Shown: positions 17,155 to 27,023, counted from the first letter of the stretch. The stretch is DNA of 33,427 nt from a bacterium (GCA_016930535.1 JAFGGN010000022.1:1-33427), one strand, 5' to 3'. A program made the numbers and translations. The notes: a model not told the origin generated them from the letters alone.

Positions 17155-18039
17155 TCAAATTTCCCTGATTACCAATTTTTTCAGATCCTGCTCGCCCAAT
17201 CCCCTTTCTCCGGCTTCCCTGATAAACGCGACTGTTTTTGGATCGATACCGAACAGGGTCATGCCGTATGCATCCACGGCCACCGGATCCGTACCCGCGA
17301 CCAGGGTCTTTTTCAGGGACACATCCGCCAGGTTGCCCCCGCTCGGTCCGTTCCGGAGCAGCATACGGTACGCATCGAGCAGAATCAGGTCCGCCCTGAT
17401 TCTGGTGTTGATATCGACGATTTTCATCGCATAATCCCGGTGCAGCGCACCCCGGTTGCCTCCCAGAAATCCCATGTAGTTTTTCATGCCCAGGGACGCT
17501 CCGCCCACGGAATGGTGCTTGGCAATGGGAATGTTGATCAATTTGTCCGCCTCGAGCACATCCTCGTAGATTTCCCATTGACGGACCATCTGTCCGTCCG
17601 GTATATCGACCATTTTGAATTTGCGTTCATACACATGCTGCACATCGGCTCCCGCTTCTTCAGCCGCCTTCTGTATGCCGCTGCGCTTGTAGCATCTGCG
17701 CGGCTCGTTCAGCGTTCTGTCGAACAGTCTGACCTTGCCCGCGCCGGCTTCGAAACAGAGTCTGACCACTTCCGCCACAACTTCCGGATTCGTATTCGCC
17801 GCCTGCTCGGGCGCACGGTCCCAGGACATATTGGCCTTGATCACCACCACATCGCCTTTTGCGACAACCCTGGACATGCCGCCGAGAGCGTTCACGGCCT
17901 GACGGACCAGATCCCCGGGCTCCCTGTCGCGGACCACGGCCAGGTCCGGATGCTCGGCGGACATGAGGCCGCCGGCGGGCATTAAAAGCGCAGCAGCCGA
18001 GGCACCGGCCGTTGTCTTTAAAAAATCACGTCTGATCAT
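17155..18039 (-). CDS. Tat-exported DUF362 protein
   Basis: The product has 294 residues; GGGGGTG precedes the ATG. The twin-arginine leader is MIRRDFLKTTAGASAAALLM, cleaved near residue 27. The remainder is a DUF362 domain: VVIKANMSWDRAPEQAANTNPEVVAEVVRL, VRLFDRTLNEP, INIPIAKHHSVGGASLGMKNYMG, DLILLDAYRML and TDPVAVDAYGMTLFGI are characteristic. The biochemical role of DUF362 is unsettled; family members are often found with ferredoxin-type proteins. The polyferredoxin gene follows on the same strand after 237 bp of repeat sequence, supporting a shared redox process at the periplasmic face (inference). Confidence 0.88.
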   Translation of the reverse strand: MIRRDFLKTTAGASAAALLMPAGGLMSAEHPDLAVVRDREPGDLVRQAVNALGGMSRVVAKGDVVVIKANMSWDRAPEQAANTNPEVVAEVVRLCFEAGAGKVRLFDRTLNEPRRCYKRSGIQKAAEEAGADVQHVYERKFKMVDIPDGQMVRQWEIYEDVLEADKLINIPIAKHHSVGGASLGMKNYMGFLGGNRGALHRDYAMKIVDINTRIRADLILLDAYRMLLRNGPSGGNLADVSLKKTLVAGTDPVAVDAYGMTLFGIDPKTVAFIREAGERGLGEQDLKKLVIREI

Positions 18040-18168
18040 GATACACCCCCGTCAATTGATCTCGCGATTAGTATAAGCAATTAAAAACAGAAAATCAAGA
18101 GATGGAGATTCCTGCCCCCCTTTTCAGGGAAGACAGGATGATGGGAAGGAGAGATTAAAAACTGAAAT

Positions 18169-19590
18169 TCAGGAAAGATACCGGTCGATACCTTCGGCGG
18201 CCAAGCGGCCCTGATCGATGGCCCGCACCACGAGGGATGCGCCCATGACACTGTCGCCTGCTGCAAAAAAACCCTCATGACTTGTCATGAATTGGTCATT
18301 GACGACGATATTGCCCCTGTTGTCGAGTTTTAAGTTGAAATCCTTGACGATCGGGCCATGCTCGACATGCACAAAGCCGGCGGCCAGCAGTACAAGTTCC
18401 GCATTGATCTGAAATTCCGAATTTTTCACTTCCTTGAATGTCCGTCTGCCTTCACGGTCCGGTTCGGACCATTTCAATTTCGAACACACGAGTTTTTCGA
18501 CCCAGCGTTCTCCAAGAAACTTTTGGGTATTGATGCTCCATAACCGCTCGCACCCCTCCTCGTGGGACGACGACGTGCGCAGGATCACGGGCCAGGTCGG
18601 CCAGGGATTGTCAGGGGAACGTTCCGCCGGAGGTTTGGGCAGGAGCTCGATCTGAGTGACCGATGTGGCCCCCTGACGGTTCGCGGTTCCGACACAGTCT
18701 GCGCCCGTATCCCCGCCGCCGATAACCACCACATCCTTGCCCTGGGCGTCGATACGCTCATCTGCAGGAATTTTATCGTTCGCGACCAGCTGATTTTGCT
18801 GGGTCAGGTACGTCATGGCAAAATGAATGCCGTTCAGTTCACGGCCCGGTATTTTGAGGTCCCTTGGAACCGTAGCGCCGGCCGTCATGAGTATGGCATC
18901 GAAAGAACGCTGCATAAAACGCGGTGAAAGGTCCCTTCCCGCGTCCACCTCGGTTTCGAACTTGACTCCTTCGATTTGCATCTGTTCAATACGTCGGTCC
19001 AGAATCCGTTTTTCAAGTTTAAAATCGGGAATACCGTATCTCAGCAGACCGCCGATCCGGTTCGATTTCTCGAACACGACCGCCTCATACCCTTTCCTGG
19101 CCAATTGCTGGGCCGCTGCCAGGCCAGCCGGACCGGAGCCTATGACGGCAACACGTTTCGACTTTTTGAGAGAAGCCGGCTCGGGATGAACCCAGCCGTT
19201 TTCAAATCCTTTCTCGATGATCTGCAGCTCGATATGCCGTATGGTCACGGCCGGCTGATTGATGGACAATGTGCATGACGCTTCGCACGGCGCCGGACAG
19301 ATGCGGCCCGTAATCTCGGGAAAATTGTTCGTACTGTGAAGCAGATCCAGTGCTTTTTGCCATTGCCCGCGGTAGACCATGTCGTTCCAGTCCGGAATTC
19401 TGTTTTTAACGGGGCATCCGTATGAATGGCATGAGGGAACACCGCAATCCATACAGCGGTTTGCCTGGATCTGAAGGTCTCTCAGTGACAGGCCCTGCTC
19501 GACTTCACGAAAATCACGCAGCCGCTCCTTCACCGGCCGTTTCGGGGGATCCTTTCGCGTAAATTCAAGAAATCCGGTATGCTTTGCCAT
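18169..19590 (-). CDS. gltD: Glutamate synthase (NADPH) small subunit
   Basis: The product has 473 residues. N-terminal cysteines Cys46/49/54/59 (CMDCGVPSCHSYGC) and Cys98/102/106 (CPAPCEASC) bind the 4Fe-4S clusters that pass electrons to the large subunit. The FAD site is GSGPAG (151-156) with FEKSNRIGGLLRYGIPDFKL; the NADPH site is GGGDTG (291-296). A closing AAGDSVMGASLVVRAIDQGR contacts FAD. With GltB it converts 2-oxoglutarate plus glutamine to two glutamate in the cytoplasm. It starts 9 bp after the gltB stop, so the two are co-transcribed. Confidence 0.96.
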   Translation of the reverse strand: MAKHTGFLEFTRKDPPKRPVKERLRDFREVEQGLSLRDLQIQANRCMDCGVPSCHSYGCPVKNRIPDWNDMVYRGQWQKALDLLHSTNNFPEITGRICPAPCEASCTLSINQPAVTIRHIELQIIEKGFENGWVHPEPASLKKSKRVAVIGSGPAGLAAAQQLARKGYEAVVFEKSNRIGGLLRYGIPDFKLEKRILDRRIEQMQIEGVKFETEVDAGRDLSPRFMQRSFDAILMTAGATVPRDLKIPGRELNGIHFAMTYLTQQNQLVANDKIPADERIDAQGKDVVVIGGGDTGADCVGTANRQGATSVTQIELLPKPPAERSPDNPWPTWPVILRTSSSHEEGCERLWSINTQKFLGERWVEKLVCSKLKWSEPDREGRRTFKEVKNSEFQINAELVLLAAGFVHVEHGPIVKDFNLKLDNRGNIVVNDQFMTSHEGFFAAGDSVMGASLVVRAIDQGRLAAEGIDRYLS

Positions 19591-19599
19591 GAATCACTC

Positions 19600-22500
19600 T
19601 CAGTTGTATACTTCTTCGGTCGCTGAAACCGTATCCTTGTCCGGATCCTCTTTCAGACGCATGCGTTCCAGCACCTGTTTATAATCGATGGGCATGACCT
19701 TGACGAACAGGGGCAGATGCGCATCCCAGTTGTCCAGAATCTGTCTGGCCCGGCTGCTCTGAGTGTACTGATAATGTTTTTCAATCAGCATCCTCAGCCG
19801 GCTGATATCCTCCTTGATCCAGACCGTTTCAAGATCGACCATGTCCAGATTACACTTGGTATCGAACAGCTCGGTCGGATCGTACACATAGGCGATTCCG
19901 CCGCTCATTCCCGCGGCAAAATTTTTACCGGTCTGGCCCAGAATCACCACCACACCGCCTGTCATGTATTCACACCCATGATCACCCACACCCTCCACCA
20001 CGGCCGTTCCGCCGCTGTTGCGCACGGCAAAACGCTCGCCCGCCACACCGTTCACGTACAGCTCGCCGCCCGTGGCACCGTACATGACCACATTACCGAC
20101 AATGATATTCTCATACGAGGCGAATCCGGCATCGCGGGGAGGAACCAGTATCACTTTTCCGCCGGACATTCCCTTGCATGTATAATCGTTGCAGTCCCCT
20201 TCGACCTTGAACGTGATGCCTGGTGCGAGGAACGCGCCGAAACTCTGACCTGCCGATCCCGTAAAATTCACGTTGATGGTATCTTCGGGCAGTCCGCCGG
20301 AACCGTGCAGTTCGACCAGCTCGCCGCTCAAACGGGCGCCCACGGTCCGGTTGATGTTTCGAATGGGCAATTCGAGATGCACCTTTTTCTTTTTGGCCAG
20401 GGCGTCCTTCACCCCTTCCTGAAGCGCGATATCGAGTTCCGTCTTTTCGGGCTGATCCGGTCTGCGTTTACAGTAAAGTTCTGTCTTCTTTAAATCGTAA
20501 TCTGCGCACAGGAGCCGCGACAGATCCAGTTTTTGGGCTTTCCAGTGGTCCAGGGCCGGTTTGAAGTCGATGACATCCACGTGTCCGACCATTTCATCGA
20601 CCGTTCTGAAACCCAGCTCCGCCATGACTTCACGAAATTCCTGTGCGATGAATCTCAGAAACCGTTCGACATATTCGGGCTTGCCGGTAAATCTCGAGCG
20701 CAGGGTTGCATCCTGAGTGGCCACGCCCACCGGGCATGTATTCATATGGCATTTGCGCATCATGACGCATCCGAGCGTGATCAGGATGGAAGTGCCGAAT
20801 CCGTATTCTTCGGCGCCCATCAATGCAGCTATGGCCAGATCACGGCCGGTTTTCAATTGTCCGTCCACCTGAATCGTGATGCGGTCACGCAAATGGTTGC
20901 CGATCAGAGACTGCTGTGTTTCCGCCAGTCCCAGCTCCCACGGCAGGCCGCAGTGTTTGATCGCGGTCAGCGGCGATGCGCCGGTTCCGCCGTCATGGCC
21001 CGAAATCAGTACATTGTCCGCCTTGGCCTTGGCCACACCGGCGGCAATGGTCCCGACACCCACTTCGGATACCAGTTTGACGGAGATGCGTTTTCCGTCA
21101 CTGACTGTTTTCAGATCGAAAATCAGCTGCGCCAGATCCTCGATTGAATAAATATCATGATGCGGCGGAGGAGAAATCAGCGTGACGCCGGGCGTTGTAT
21201 GTCTGACCCGGGCGATTTCCTCGCTGACCTTATGACCGGGCAGCTGTCCGCCCTCTCCAGGCTTCGCACCCTGCGCCATCTTGATCTGCAGTTCATCGGC
21301 ATTGATCAGGTATTCCGTGGTCACGCCGAAGCGGCCGGACGCCACCTGTTTGATGCTCGACCGTTTGCTGTCACCGTTGGGCAGTTTGATGAATCTCGCC
21401 GGATCCTCGCCCCCTTCGCCGGAATTGCTGCGGGCCCCGATGCGGTTCATGCCGATCGCGATGGCCTCATGGGCCTCCCTGCTGATGGATCCGAATGACA
21501 TGGCCGCGGATACAAACCGCTTCACGATATTTTCAACGGGCTCCGCTTCGTCCACGGGGATGGATTTTCGTTTTTTGAATTCAAACAGTCCGCGCAGTGT
21601 CGCATACCGTTTCGACTTGTCGTTCATCATCTGTGTATAGGTCTTGAACATGGCATAGTCATTGGCGCGCACGGCCTGCTGAAGCGTAAAAATGGCCTTT
21701 GTATCCCACTGATGATTCTCACCGCCCACACGGATATGATAATTGCCTCCCGCATCGAGCATTTTCGGCATGGATCCGGTTTTCGGAAATCCTATGGCAT
21801 GACGCGCCAGGCTTTCACGGGCAATATCATCGATTCCGATGCCGCCGATTCTCGATGCAGTGCCGCAGAAATAACGGTCCACGACCTCCTGATGAATACC
21901 CACACATTCAAAAATCTGGGCGCCGAAAAAACTGTGCACCGTGGAAATGCCCATACGGCTGAATGTTTTCAACAGGCCCTTTTTGATGGCCGTGATGTAC
22001 CTGTCCATGGCGTCCTCATGGGTCAGGTTGCTTTCCAGCATGCCGCTTTCTGTCAGGTGCCGCACGGTGCGGAACGCCACGTGCGGGCAGATCGCATCCG
22101 CTCCATAACCGATCAGAAGGGCAAAGTGCATGACTTCCCTGGCTTCACCGGTTTCGATGATGATGCCGGCTGAATTCCGTATGCCCTTTTGTATCATATA
22201 ATGATGCAGACCGGCCGCGGCCAGCAGGGACGGTATCGGCGCCATGTTTTCATTCATGTTTCGGTCGGTCAGTATCACGAGATTGGCCCCGTCGCGAATA
22301 CACTTTTCTGCCTTTTCGAAAAGCGTCTGCAATGCCTTTTCCAGCTGATGGGCGCCGTCGTTCACGGGAAAAAGCATGTCCAGATCGACCGGCTGAAGAT
22401 CGGGATGACCGGCTTCGCGCAGCCGCATCATGTCACGGATGGTCAGTATGGGATGGGCCAGTTTGAGACCGCGATACTGTTCCGATGTTTCGGACAGGAA

Positions 22501-24162
22501 ATTCTCTTCGCCGCCCAGAAAACTTTCGAGTGACATCACGAGTTCTTCGCGGAGCGGATCGATGGGCGGATTGGTCACCTGTGCGAAGAGTTGCTTAAAA
22601 TAGTTGAACACGAGCTGTGACCTTTTCGAGAAAACCGCCAGGCTCGCATCGTTGCCCATGGAACCGATCGGTTCCTGCCCGCGCGACGCCATGGGTGTGA
22701 TGATCATTTTCAACTCTTCATCCGAATAACCAAATACATGCTGTTTGCGGAGCAGATTTTCCGGATCCACCTTGGGAATACGGGAAGGCATGAACAGCCC
22801 CCTCAGCTCGATTCGTTTTTCCTTGGTCCACCGTCTGTAAGGTTTCTGTCTGGATATTTTCGATTTGATTTCATTGTCCGGCACGATGCGGTTCTGTTCG
22901 AGATCGACGAGAAACATCTTCCCGGGCTGAAGGCGTCCGCGGCTGCGGATCTGATTGCCCGGAATGTCGAGAACACCGGTTTCCGAGGCCATGACGATCA
23001 GGCCGTCCTTGGTCACCGTGTACCGGGCCGGACGCAGTCCGTTCCGGTCCAGTGTGGCGCCGATATAGCGTCCGTCCGTAAATGCGAGTGCCGCCGGACC
23101 GTCCCAGGGTTCCATAATACTGGAGTGAAATTCATAAAAGGCCCGCTTGTCCTCGCTCATGGCGATGTTCGGGGAAAAGGCCTCGGGCACCATCATCATA
23201 ATCGCATGCGGCAGGCTGCGGCCGGCCATGGTCACGAGCTCGAGTGCATTGTCCAGTATGGCCGAATCACTTCCGGTTTCGACCAGAACCGGTTTGATTT
23301 TATGAATATCACTGCCGAAAAGCGGGCTGGCCATGGTGGCCTCCCTGGCCCGCATCCGGTTGATATTGCCGCGCAAAGTATTGATTTCACCGTTGTGACC
23401 GAGCATGCGGAAAGGCTGGGCCAGCGCCCATGTGGGCAGCGTATTCGTGCTGTATCGCTGATGTACCAGGGCAAAGGCACTGATGAACCGGTTGTCTTTC
23501 AGATCAGGGAAATAGAGCGGAAGCTGTGTGCCGGTCAGAAGCCCTTTATACACGATGGACCGTGAAGACATGCTGCATATGTAAAACTGGCTGTAGTCTG
23601 CATCCTGCCAGGACATGACCTCGTTTTCGATCAGGCGCCTGACAATATAGAGTTTGCGTTCGAACTGAATAATCGGAACATGACCCGAACTGACGAAGAC
23701 CTGCTCGACGCCGGGTTCATTTTCAAGGGCCAGCTTACCCAGATGACCGTTGCTCGCCGGTACCTTCCGCCACCCGATCACTTCACACCCTTCATCCCGT
23801 ATCCTGGACTCGGTGCTTTTGCGGCATTTTGCCGCCATATCAGGATCCGACGGCAGAAACATCATGCCCACACCATACGCACCCAGGGTGGGCAGTTTGA
23901 ATTTCAGTTCCCTGCGAAAGAAAACATCGGGAATCTGAAGCAGCAATCCGGCTCCGTCTCCCGTGGATTTATCGCCGCCGACCGCACCGCGATGTTCCAG
24001 ATTGATAAGAATCTGTATGCCCTTGTCGACAATGATGTGCGAGGGCCGCGCATCGGTCTGCACCACAAATCCCACGCCGCAGCTGTCATGTTCGTTACGC
24101 GGATCGTACAGTCCCCTGGCAGCGGGCGATCCCGCCGCGTTTCTTTGAAAAAATTCATTCAT
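19600..24162 (-). CDS. gltB: Glutamate synthase large subunit
   Basis: The product has 1520 residues, normal for the bacterial alpha subunit. A short propeptide precedes the amidotransferase nucleophile Cys28 (NEHDSCGVGFV); the class-II glutaminase domain runs to about residue 430. The central domain reaches about 770. The FMN-binding synthase barrel (about 830-1230) has SNSGEGGEDPAR and GHDGGTGASPLTAIKHCGLPWE. The 3Fe-4S cysteines lie in CVMMRKCHMNTCPVG (about 1131-1147). The C-terminal GXGXG beta-helix (about 1270-1480) shows DAGFASYENIIVGN and GGIAYVYD. It releases ammonia from glutamine and transfers it to 2-oxoglutarate. It sits 21 bp after glnN, giving a GS-GOGAT unit with gltD. Confidence 0.97.
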   Translation of the reverse strand: MNEFFQRNAAGSPAARGLYDPRNEHDSCGVGFVVQTDARPSHIIVDKGIQILINLEHRGAVGGDKSTGDGAGLLLQIPDVFFRRELKFKLPTLGAYGVGMMFLPSDPDMAAKCRKSTESRIRDEGCEVIGWRKVPASNGHLGKLALENEPGVEQVFVSSGHVPIIQFERKLYIVRRLIENEVMSWQDADYSQFYICSMSSRSIVYKGLLTGTQLPLYFPDLKDNRFISAFALVHQRYSTNTLPTWALAQPFRMLGHNGEINTLRGNINRMRAREATMASPLFGSDIHKIKPVLVETGSDSAILDNALELVTMAGRSLPHAIMMMVPEAFSPNIAMSEDKRAFYEFHSSIMEPWDGPAALAFTDGRYIGATLDRNGLRPARYTVTKDGLIVMASETGVLDIPGNQIRSRGRLQPGKMFLVDLEQNRIVPDNEIKSKISRQKPYRRWTKEKRIELRGLFMPSRIPKVDPENLLRKQHVFGYSDEELKMIITPMASRGQEPIGSMGNDASLAVFSKRSQLVFNYFKQLFAQVTNPPIDPLREELVMSLESFLGGEENFLSETSEQYRGLKLAHPILTIRDMMRLREAGHPDLQPVDLDMLFPVNDGAHQLEKALQTLFEKAEKCIRDGANLVILTDRNMNENMAPIPSLLAAAGLHHYMIQKGIRNSAGIIIETGEAREVMHFALLIGYGADAICPHVAFRTVRHLTESGMLESNLTHEDAMDRYITAIKKGLLKTFSRMGISTVHSFFGAQIFECVGIHQEVVDRYFCGTASRIGGIGIDDIARESLARHAIGFPKTGSMPKMLDAGGNYHIRVGGENHQWDTKAIFTLQQAVRANDYAMFKTYTQMMNDKSKRYATLRGLFEFKKRKSIPVDEAEPVENIVKRFVSAAMSFGSISREAHEAIAIGMNRIGARSNSGEGGEDPARFIKLPNGDSKRSSIKQVASGRFGVTTEYLINADELQIKMAQGAKPGEGGQLPGHKVSEEIARVRHTTPGVTLISPPPHHDIYSIEDLAQLIFDLKTVSDGKRISVKLVSEVGVGTIAAGVAKAKADNVLISGHDGGTGASPLTAIKHCGLPWELGLAETQQSLIGNHLRDRITIQVDGQLKTGRDLAIAALMGAEEYGFGTSILITLGCVMMRKCHMNTCPVGVATQDATLRSRFTGKPEYVERFLRFIAQEFREVMAELGFRTVDEMVGHVDVIDFKPALDHWKAQKLDLSRLLCADYDLKKTELYCKRRPDQPEKTELDIALQEGVKDALAKKKKVHLELPIRNINRTVGARLSGELVELHGSGGLPEDTINVNFTGSAGQSFGAFLAPGITFKVEGDCNDYTCKGMSGGKVILVPPRDAGFASYENIIVGNVVMYGATGGELYVNGVAGERFAVRNSGGTAVVEGVGDHGCEYMTGGVVVILGQTGKNFAAGMSGGIAYVYDPTELFDTKCNLDMVDLETVWIKEDISRLRMLIEKHYQYTQSSRARQILDNWDAHLPLFVKVMPIDYKQVLERMRLKEDPDKDTVSATEEVYN

Positions 24163-24183
24163 GACATAACCCGGCCAATCTAT

Positions 24184-26391
24184 TTACATAATAAACAGCA
24201 TCTCGGAATATTTCGGCAGCGGCCACAGATCATCGTCGATCAGTGTTTCCAGATTGTCCGCAGGCTGCCGGATCGTTTCCAGCAGATCCACGACCTCGTC
24301 TGAAAAATATTTTGCGGCTTTGGGAAGATTGTGTTCCATGGCCATGCCGGCGGCTACTTTCTTTTTCAGTGTACTGCACCCGGTCTGCAGCGCCTCTATG
24401 TTTTCAGTCACCTTTTTGAGCAGTTCGATCTGAGTGGCAGGTACGGACACTTTACAGGATTCCGGCAGGCGGTTCAATACATCGATACCCGCGGCAAGAG
24501 AGGTCTGGTAAGCGAAAGCCGCGGGCAGTATTTTCGTGTTGATCAATTCACAGAATGTATCGGCTTCAATTTCGAGAGTTTTGATATATTGTTCCAGTTT
24601 GGTTATATAACGGGACTCCAGTTCTTCTTCCATATAGGCCCCCGTCTCGATCAGCATCTTCCGGTTCTTGGGAGCGACCAGTGCATCCAGCGCATATCCC
24701 GTTCGTTTGACATTGGGCAGTTTGCGTTTTTCCGCTTCTTTTGCCCAGTCTTCACTGTAATTGTTGCCTTCGAACCGGATGGGTTCCGTTTCGGTCACAT
24801 ATTTCTGCAGTATGGAGAGAACGGCCACGTTCAGGGATTCGCCGCCCTTCACTTTTTCATTGATGTCCCTGAGAATCAGCTCGATGCTTTCCGCAACCGC
24901 AGAACTCAGCACCGTGTTGGACTGGCTGACAGAGGCAGAGCTGCCGATGGCGCGGAACTCGAATTTAGCGCCCGTGAATGCAAACGGCGAGGTGCGGTTC
25001 CGGTCTGTATTGTCGCGCATGATTTTCGGCAAGGCGCTGACTCGCAGGTCGATCACGAAATCTTCGACCGCTTTGGAGCTGCGGCCTGCCTTGATATCGT
25101 CCAGAATTGTATTCAGCTGTTTGCCCAGGAAAACCGACATGATGGCCGGCGGGGCCTCGTTGGCACCGAGACGATGATCATTGGCTGCAGAAGCCACAGT
25201 GGCTCGCAGCAGGTCCCCGTATTGATGGACTGCACGCAGCACGGAAACGAGGAACACCAGAAACTGCAGGTTCTGCTCGGGCGTTTTTCCCGGATCGAGC
25301 AGGTTATTACCCTCTGAATCCTCCATGGACCAGTTGTTGTGCTTTCCGCTGCCGTTGACGCCCGCGAACGGTTTTTCATGAAGCAGCAGGGCAAGACCGT
25401 GACGGTTGGCTGTCTTGCTCAGTACTTCCATGATCATCTGATTCCGGTCCGATCCCACGTTCGCTTCCGCGTATATCGGTGCGATCTCATACTGATGGGG
25501 CGCGACTTCATTGTGCCTGGTTTTGGCAGGCACACCGAGTTTATAGAGCTCATACTCGGAATCCTGCATAAATGCCAGGACTCTTTCCTTGATTGAACCG
25601 AAGTAATGGTCCTCCATCTGCTGACCTTTAGGAGGCTTTGCTCCGACCAGGGTTCTGCCCGTGATCTGCAGGTCCGGCCGCAGCGTATAGAACAATTTAT
25701 CGATTAAAAAATACTCCTGTTCCGTGCCGATCGTGGTGATGACGCGCGTCGCTTTATCGTTCCCGAACAGCCTGAGTACCTTCAAAGCGGATTTATTGAT
25801 GGCTTCCATGGATCTTAAAAGCGGTGTTTTCTTGTCCAGCGCCTCGCCATGATAGCTGATGAATACGGACGGGATACAAAGAATGCCCCCCTTCGGGCCC
25901 TCTACAATAAAGGCGGGACTGGACGGATCCCACATCGTGTAACCGCGTGCCTCGAATGTGGTTCTTCTGCCTCCGCTTGGAAATGATGAAGCATCGGGCT
26001 CACCCTGAACAAGCTGATTCCCCCTGAACCGCTCCAGGACAACGCCGTCACTGTCCATTTCCAGAAATGCATCGTGTTTCTCGGCCGTGAGCCCTGTCTG
26101 CGGCTGGAACCAGTGCGTAAAATGGGTCACGCCTTTGCTCAGCGCCCATTCCTTCATGGCATGCGCCACTTCAGTGGCCACGCTCATATCCAGTTTGGCC
26201 CCGGCTTTGATGGTATCGACCAGCTTTAAATAAACATCCTTGGGCAGCCGTTCCCGCATCACCTGGTCATTGAACGTATTGCATCCGAAAACGGAGGATG
26301 ATGTCCCGTTCCATTCCAGTTTTTTATCATTACTTCTGTCCGTGATGCGCAGCAGTGCTTCTTTTCTGGTATTCTGACTGTTCTTGTCCAT
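24184..26391 (-). CDS. glnN: Type III glutamine synthetase
   Basis: The product has 735 residues, typical of GSIII and much longer than GSI. ATG 26391 (MDKNSQNTRKEALLR) follows AGGAGAGG; the longer open frame runs backwards through the tRNA-Asn gene and is rejected. Family segments include GCNTFNDQVMRERLPK, FTHWFQPQTGLTAEKHDAF, TIGTEQEYFLID, RHNEVAPHQYEIAPIYAEAN, FAGVNGSGKHNNWSM and LGANEAPPAIMSVFLG, covering the glutamate, metal and nucleotide sites. It makes glutamine from glutamate, ammonia and ATP and supplies GltBD downstream. No PII or NtrC-type control site is recognisable; the unit may share a transcript with tRNA-Asn 35 bp upstream. Confidence 0.96.
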   Translation of the reverse strand: MDKNSQNTRKEALLRITDRSNDKKLEWNGTSSSVFGCNTFNDQVMRERLPKDVYLKLVDTIKAGAKLDMSVATEVAHAMKEWALSKGVTHFTHWFQPQTGLTAEKHDAFLEMDSDGVVLERFRGNQLVQGEPDASSFPSGGRRTTFEARGYTMWDPSSPAFIVEGPKGGILCIPSVFISYHGEALDKKTPLLRSMEAINKSALKVLRLFGNDKATRVITTIGTEQEYFLIDKLFYTLRPDLQITGRTLVGAKPPKGQQMEDHYFGSIKERVLAFMQDSEYELYKLGVPAKTRHNEVAPHQYEIAPIYAEANVGSDRNQMIMEVLSKTANRHGLALLLHEKPFAGVNGSGKHNNWSMEDSEGNNLLDPGKTPEQNLQFLVFLVSVLRAVHQYGDLLRATVASAANDHRLGANEAPPAIMSVFLGKQLNTILDDIKAGRSSKAVEDFVIDLRVSALPKIMRDNTDRNRTSPFAFTGAKFEFRAIGSSASVSQSNTVLSSAVAESIELILRDINEKVKGGESLNVAVLSILQKYVTETEPIRFEGNNYSEDWAKEAEKRKLPNVKRTGYALDALVAPKNRKMLIETGAYMEEELESRYITKLEQYIKTLEIEADTFCELINTKILPAAFAYQTSLAAGIDVLNRLPESCKVSVPATQIELLKKVTENIEALQTGCSTLKKKVAAGMAMEHNLPKAAKYFSDEVVDLLETIRQPADNLETLIDDDLWPLPKYSEMLFIM

Positions 26392-26426
26392 GTTTCCTCT
26401 CCTGCCATCCTTATTTAAAAAAAAAG

Positions 26427-26498
26427 CTGGGGCGGTAGGACTCGAACCTACAATCCTCCGGTTAACAGCCGGATGCATTGCCATTATGCTACGCCCCA
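26427..26498 (-). tRNA. tRNA-Asn(GTT)
   Basis: The - strand folds into a full cloverleaf: acceptor TGGGGCG/CGCCCCA with discriminator G, D stem GCAT/ATGC, anticodon stem TCCGG/CCGGA with loop CTGTTAA (anticodon GTT), and T arm GTAGGTTCGAGTCCTAC. CCA is not encoded. Its 3' end lies 35 bp before glnN. Confidence 0.95.
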
Positions 26499-26583
26499 GT
26501 TTTCGTAACAGAAAATGTTGTGTTTTAGGCAGGCAAATGACGTGCCAGAACAGGAACAACCGTAACAAAGGACATTTCACAAA

Positions 26584-26612
26584 GTTATATATAGCTGATA
26601 TTATTAAGTTAA
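26584..26612 (-). promoter_or_regulatory. Candidate sigma-70 promoter for tRNA-Asn and glnN-gltBD
   Basis: On the - strand TTAACT, 17 bp, TATAAC. It lies about 85 bp upstream of the tRNA in AT-rich DNA. The -35 is a partial match and other AT-rich hexamers nearby are possible. Confidence 0.35.
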
Positions 26613-27023
26613 CATGGCATTGCCAATGATTTCTTCAGCCGACATGCACGACAATATTGAGTGAATACATGCGACATTTTTGTATTTTTATATGTTTTTT
26701 ACAACATTTTTGTATTATCCATGTTTTTCCCAATTCTTTCAATATGAATATTTTTGTATAAAATATTCAGTATTTTCATCATGAACAGGAATATATATTA
26801 CGAACAGCCGAAATTTCATTCATCAAAGAGGATCACATTTCATTCAATTTTGTCGCAGCTCCGTATCCAGGATGACCAGAAAACCCTTCAGTTTCCATTA
26901 CAATATTGTCTTATTTTTTGTATTTTATTACATTTTTGTAGTTCTTTGATTATATTCAAACAATTCCGCTATGATAAACCTGATGGTTTATTATTGCCAA
27001 AATTCTGAATTTAAAAATCATTA
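26613..27023. other. AT-rich non-coding stretch with iterated TTTTTGTA
   Basis: No convincing gene. TTTTTGTA recurs at about 26674-26690, 26704-26717, 26748-26760, 26912-26926 and 26930-26940, several times as ACATTTTTGTATT. Base composition is markedly more AT-rich than the genes to the left. It separates the divergent tRNA-Asn and tRNA-Lys transcription units and could be regulatory or foreign. Confidence 0.4.

Noticed and set aside
19717..24303. Long open frames on the + strand opposite gltB
   Set aside because: They are antisense shadows of a strongly coding GC-rich gene, without ribosome sites or recognisable domains.
26384..26629. Open frame of 81 codons on the + strand
   Set aside because: It contains AGAVGLEPTILRLTAGCIAIMLRPS, the antisense translation of tRNA-Asn.
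26754..27008. Open frame of 84 codons (MYKIFSIFIMNRNIYYEQPK...)
   Set aside because: It lies in AT-rich non-coding DNA, has no ribosome site or recognisable domain, and runs into the tRNA-Lys promoter region.
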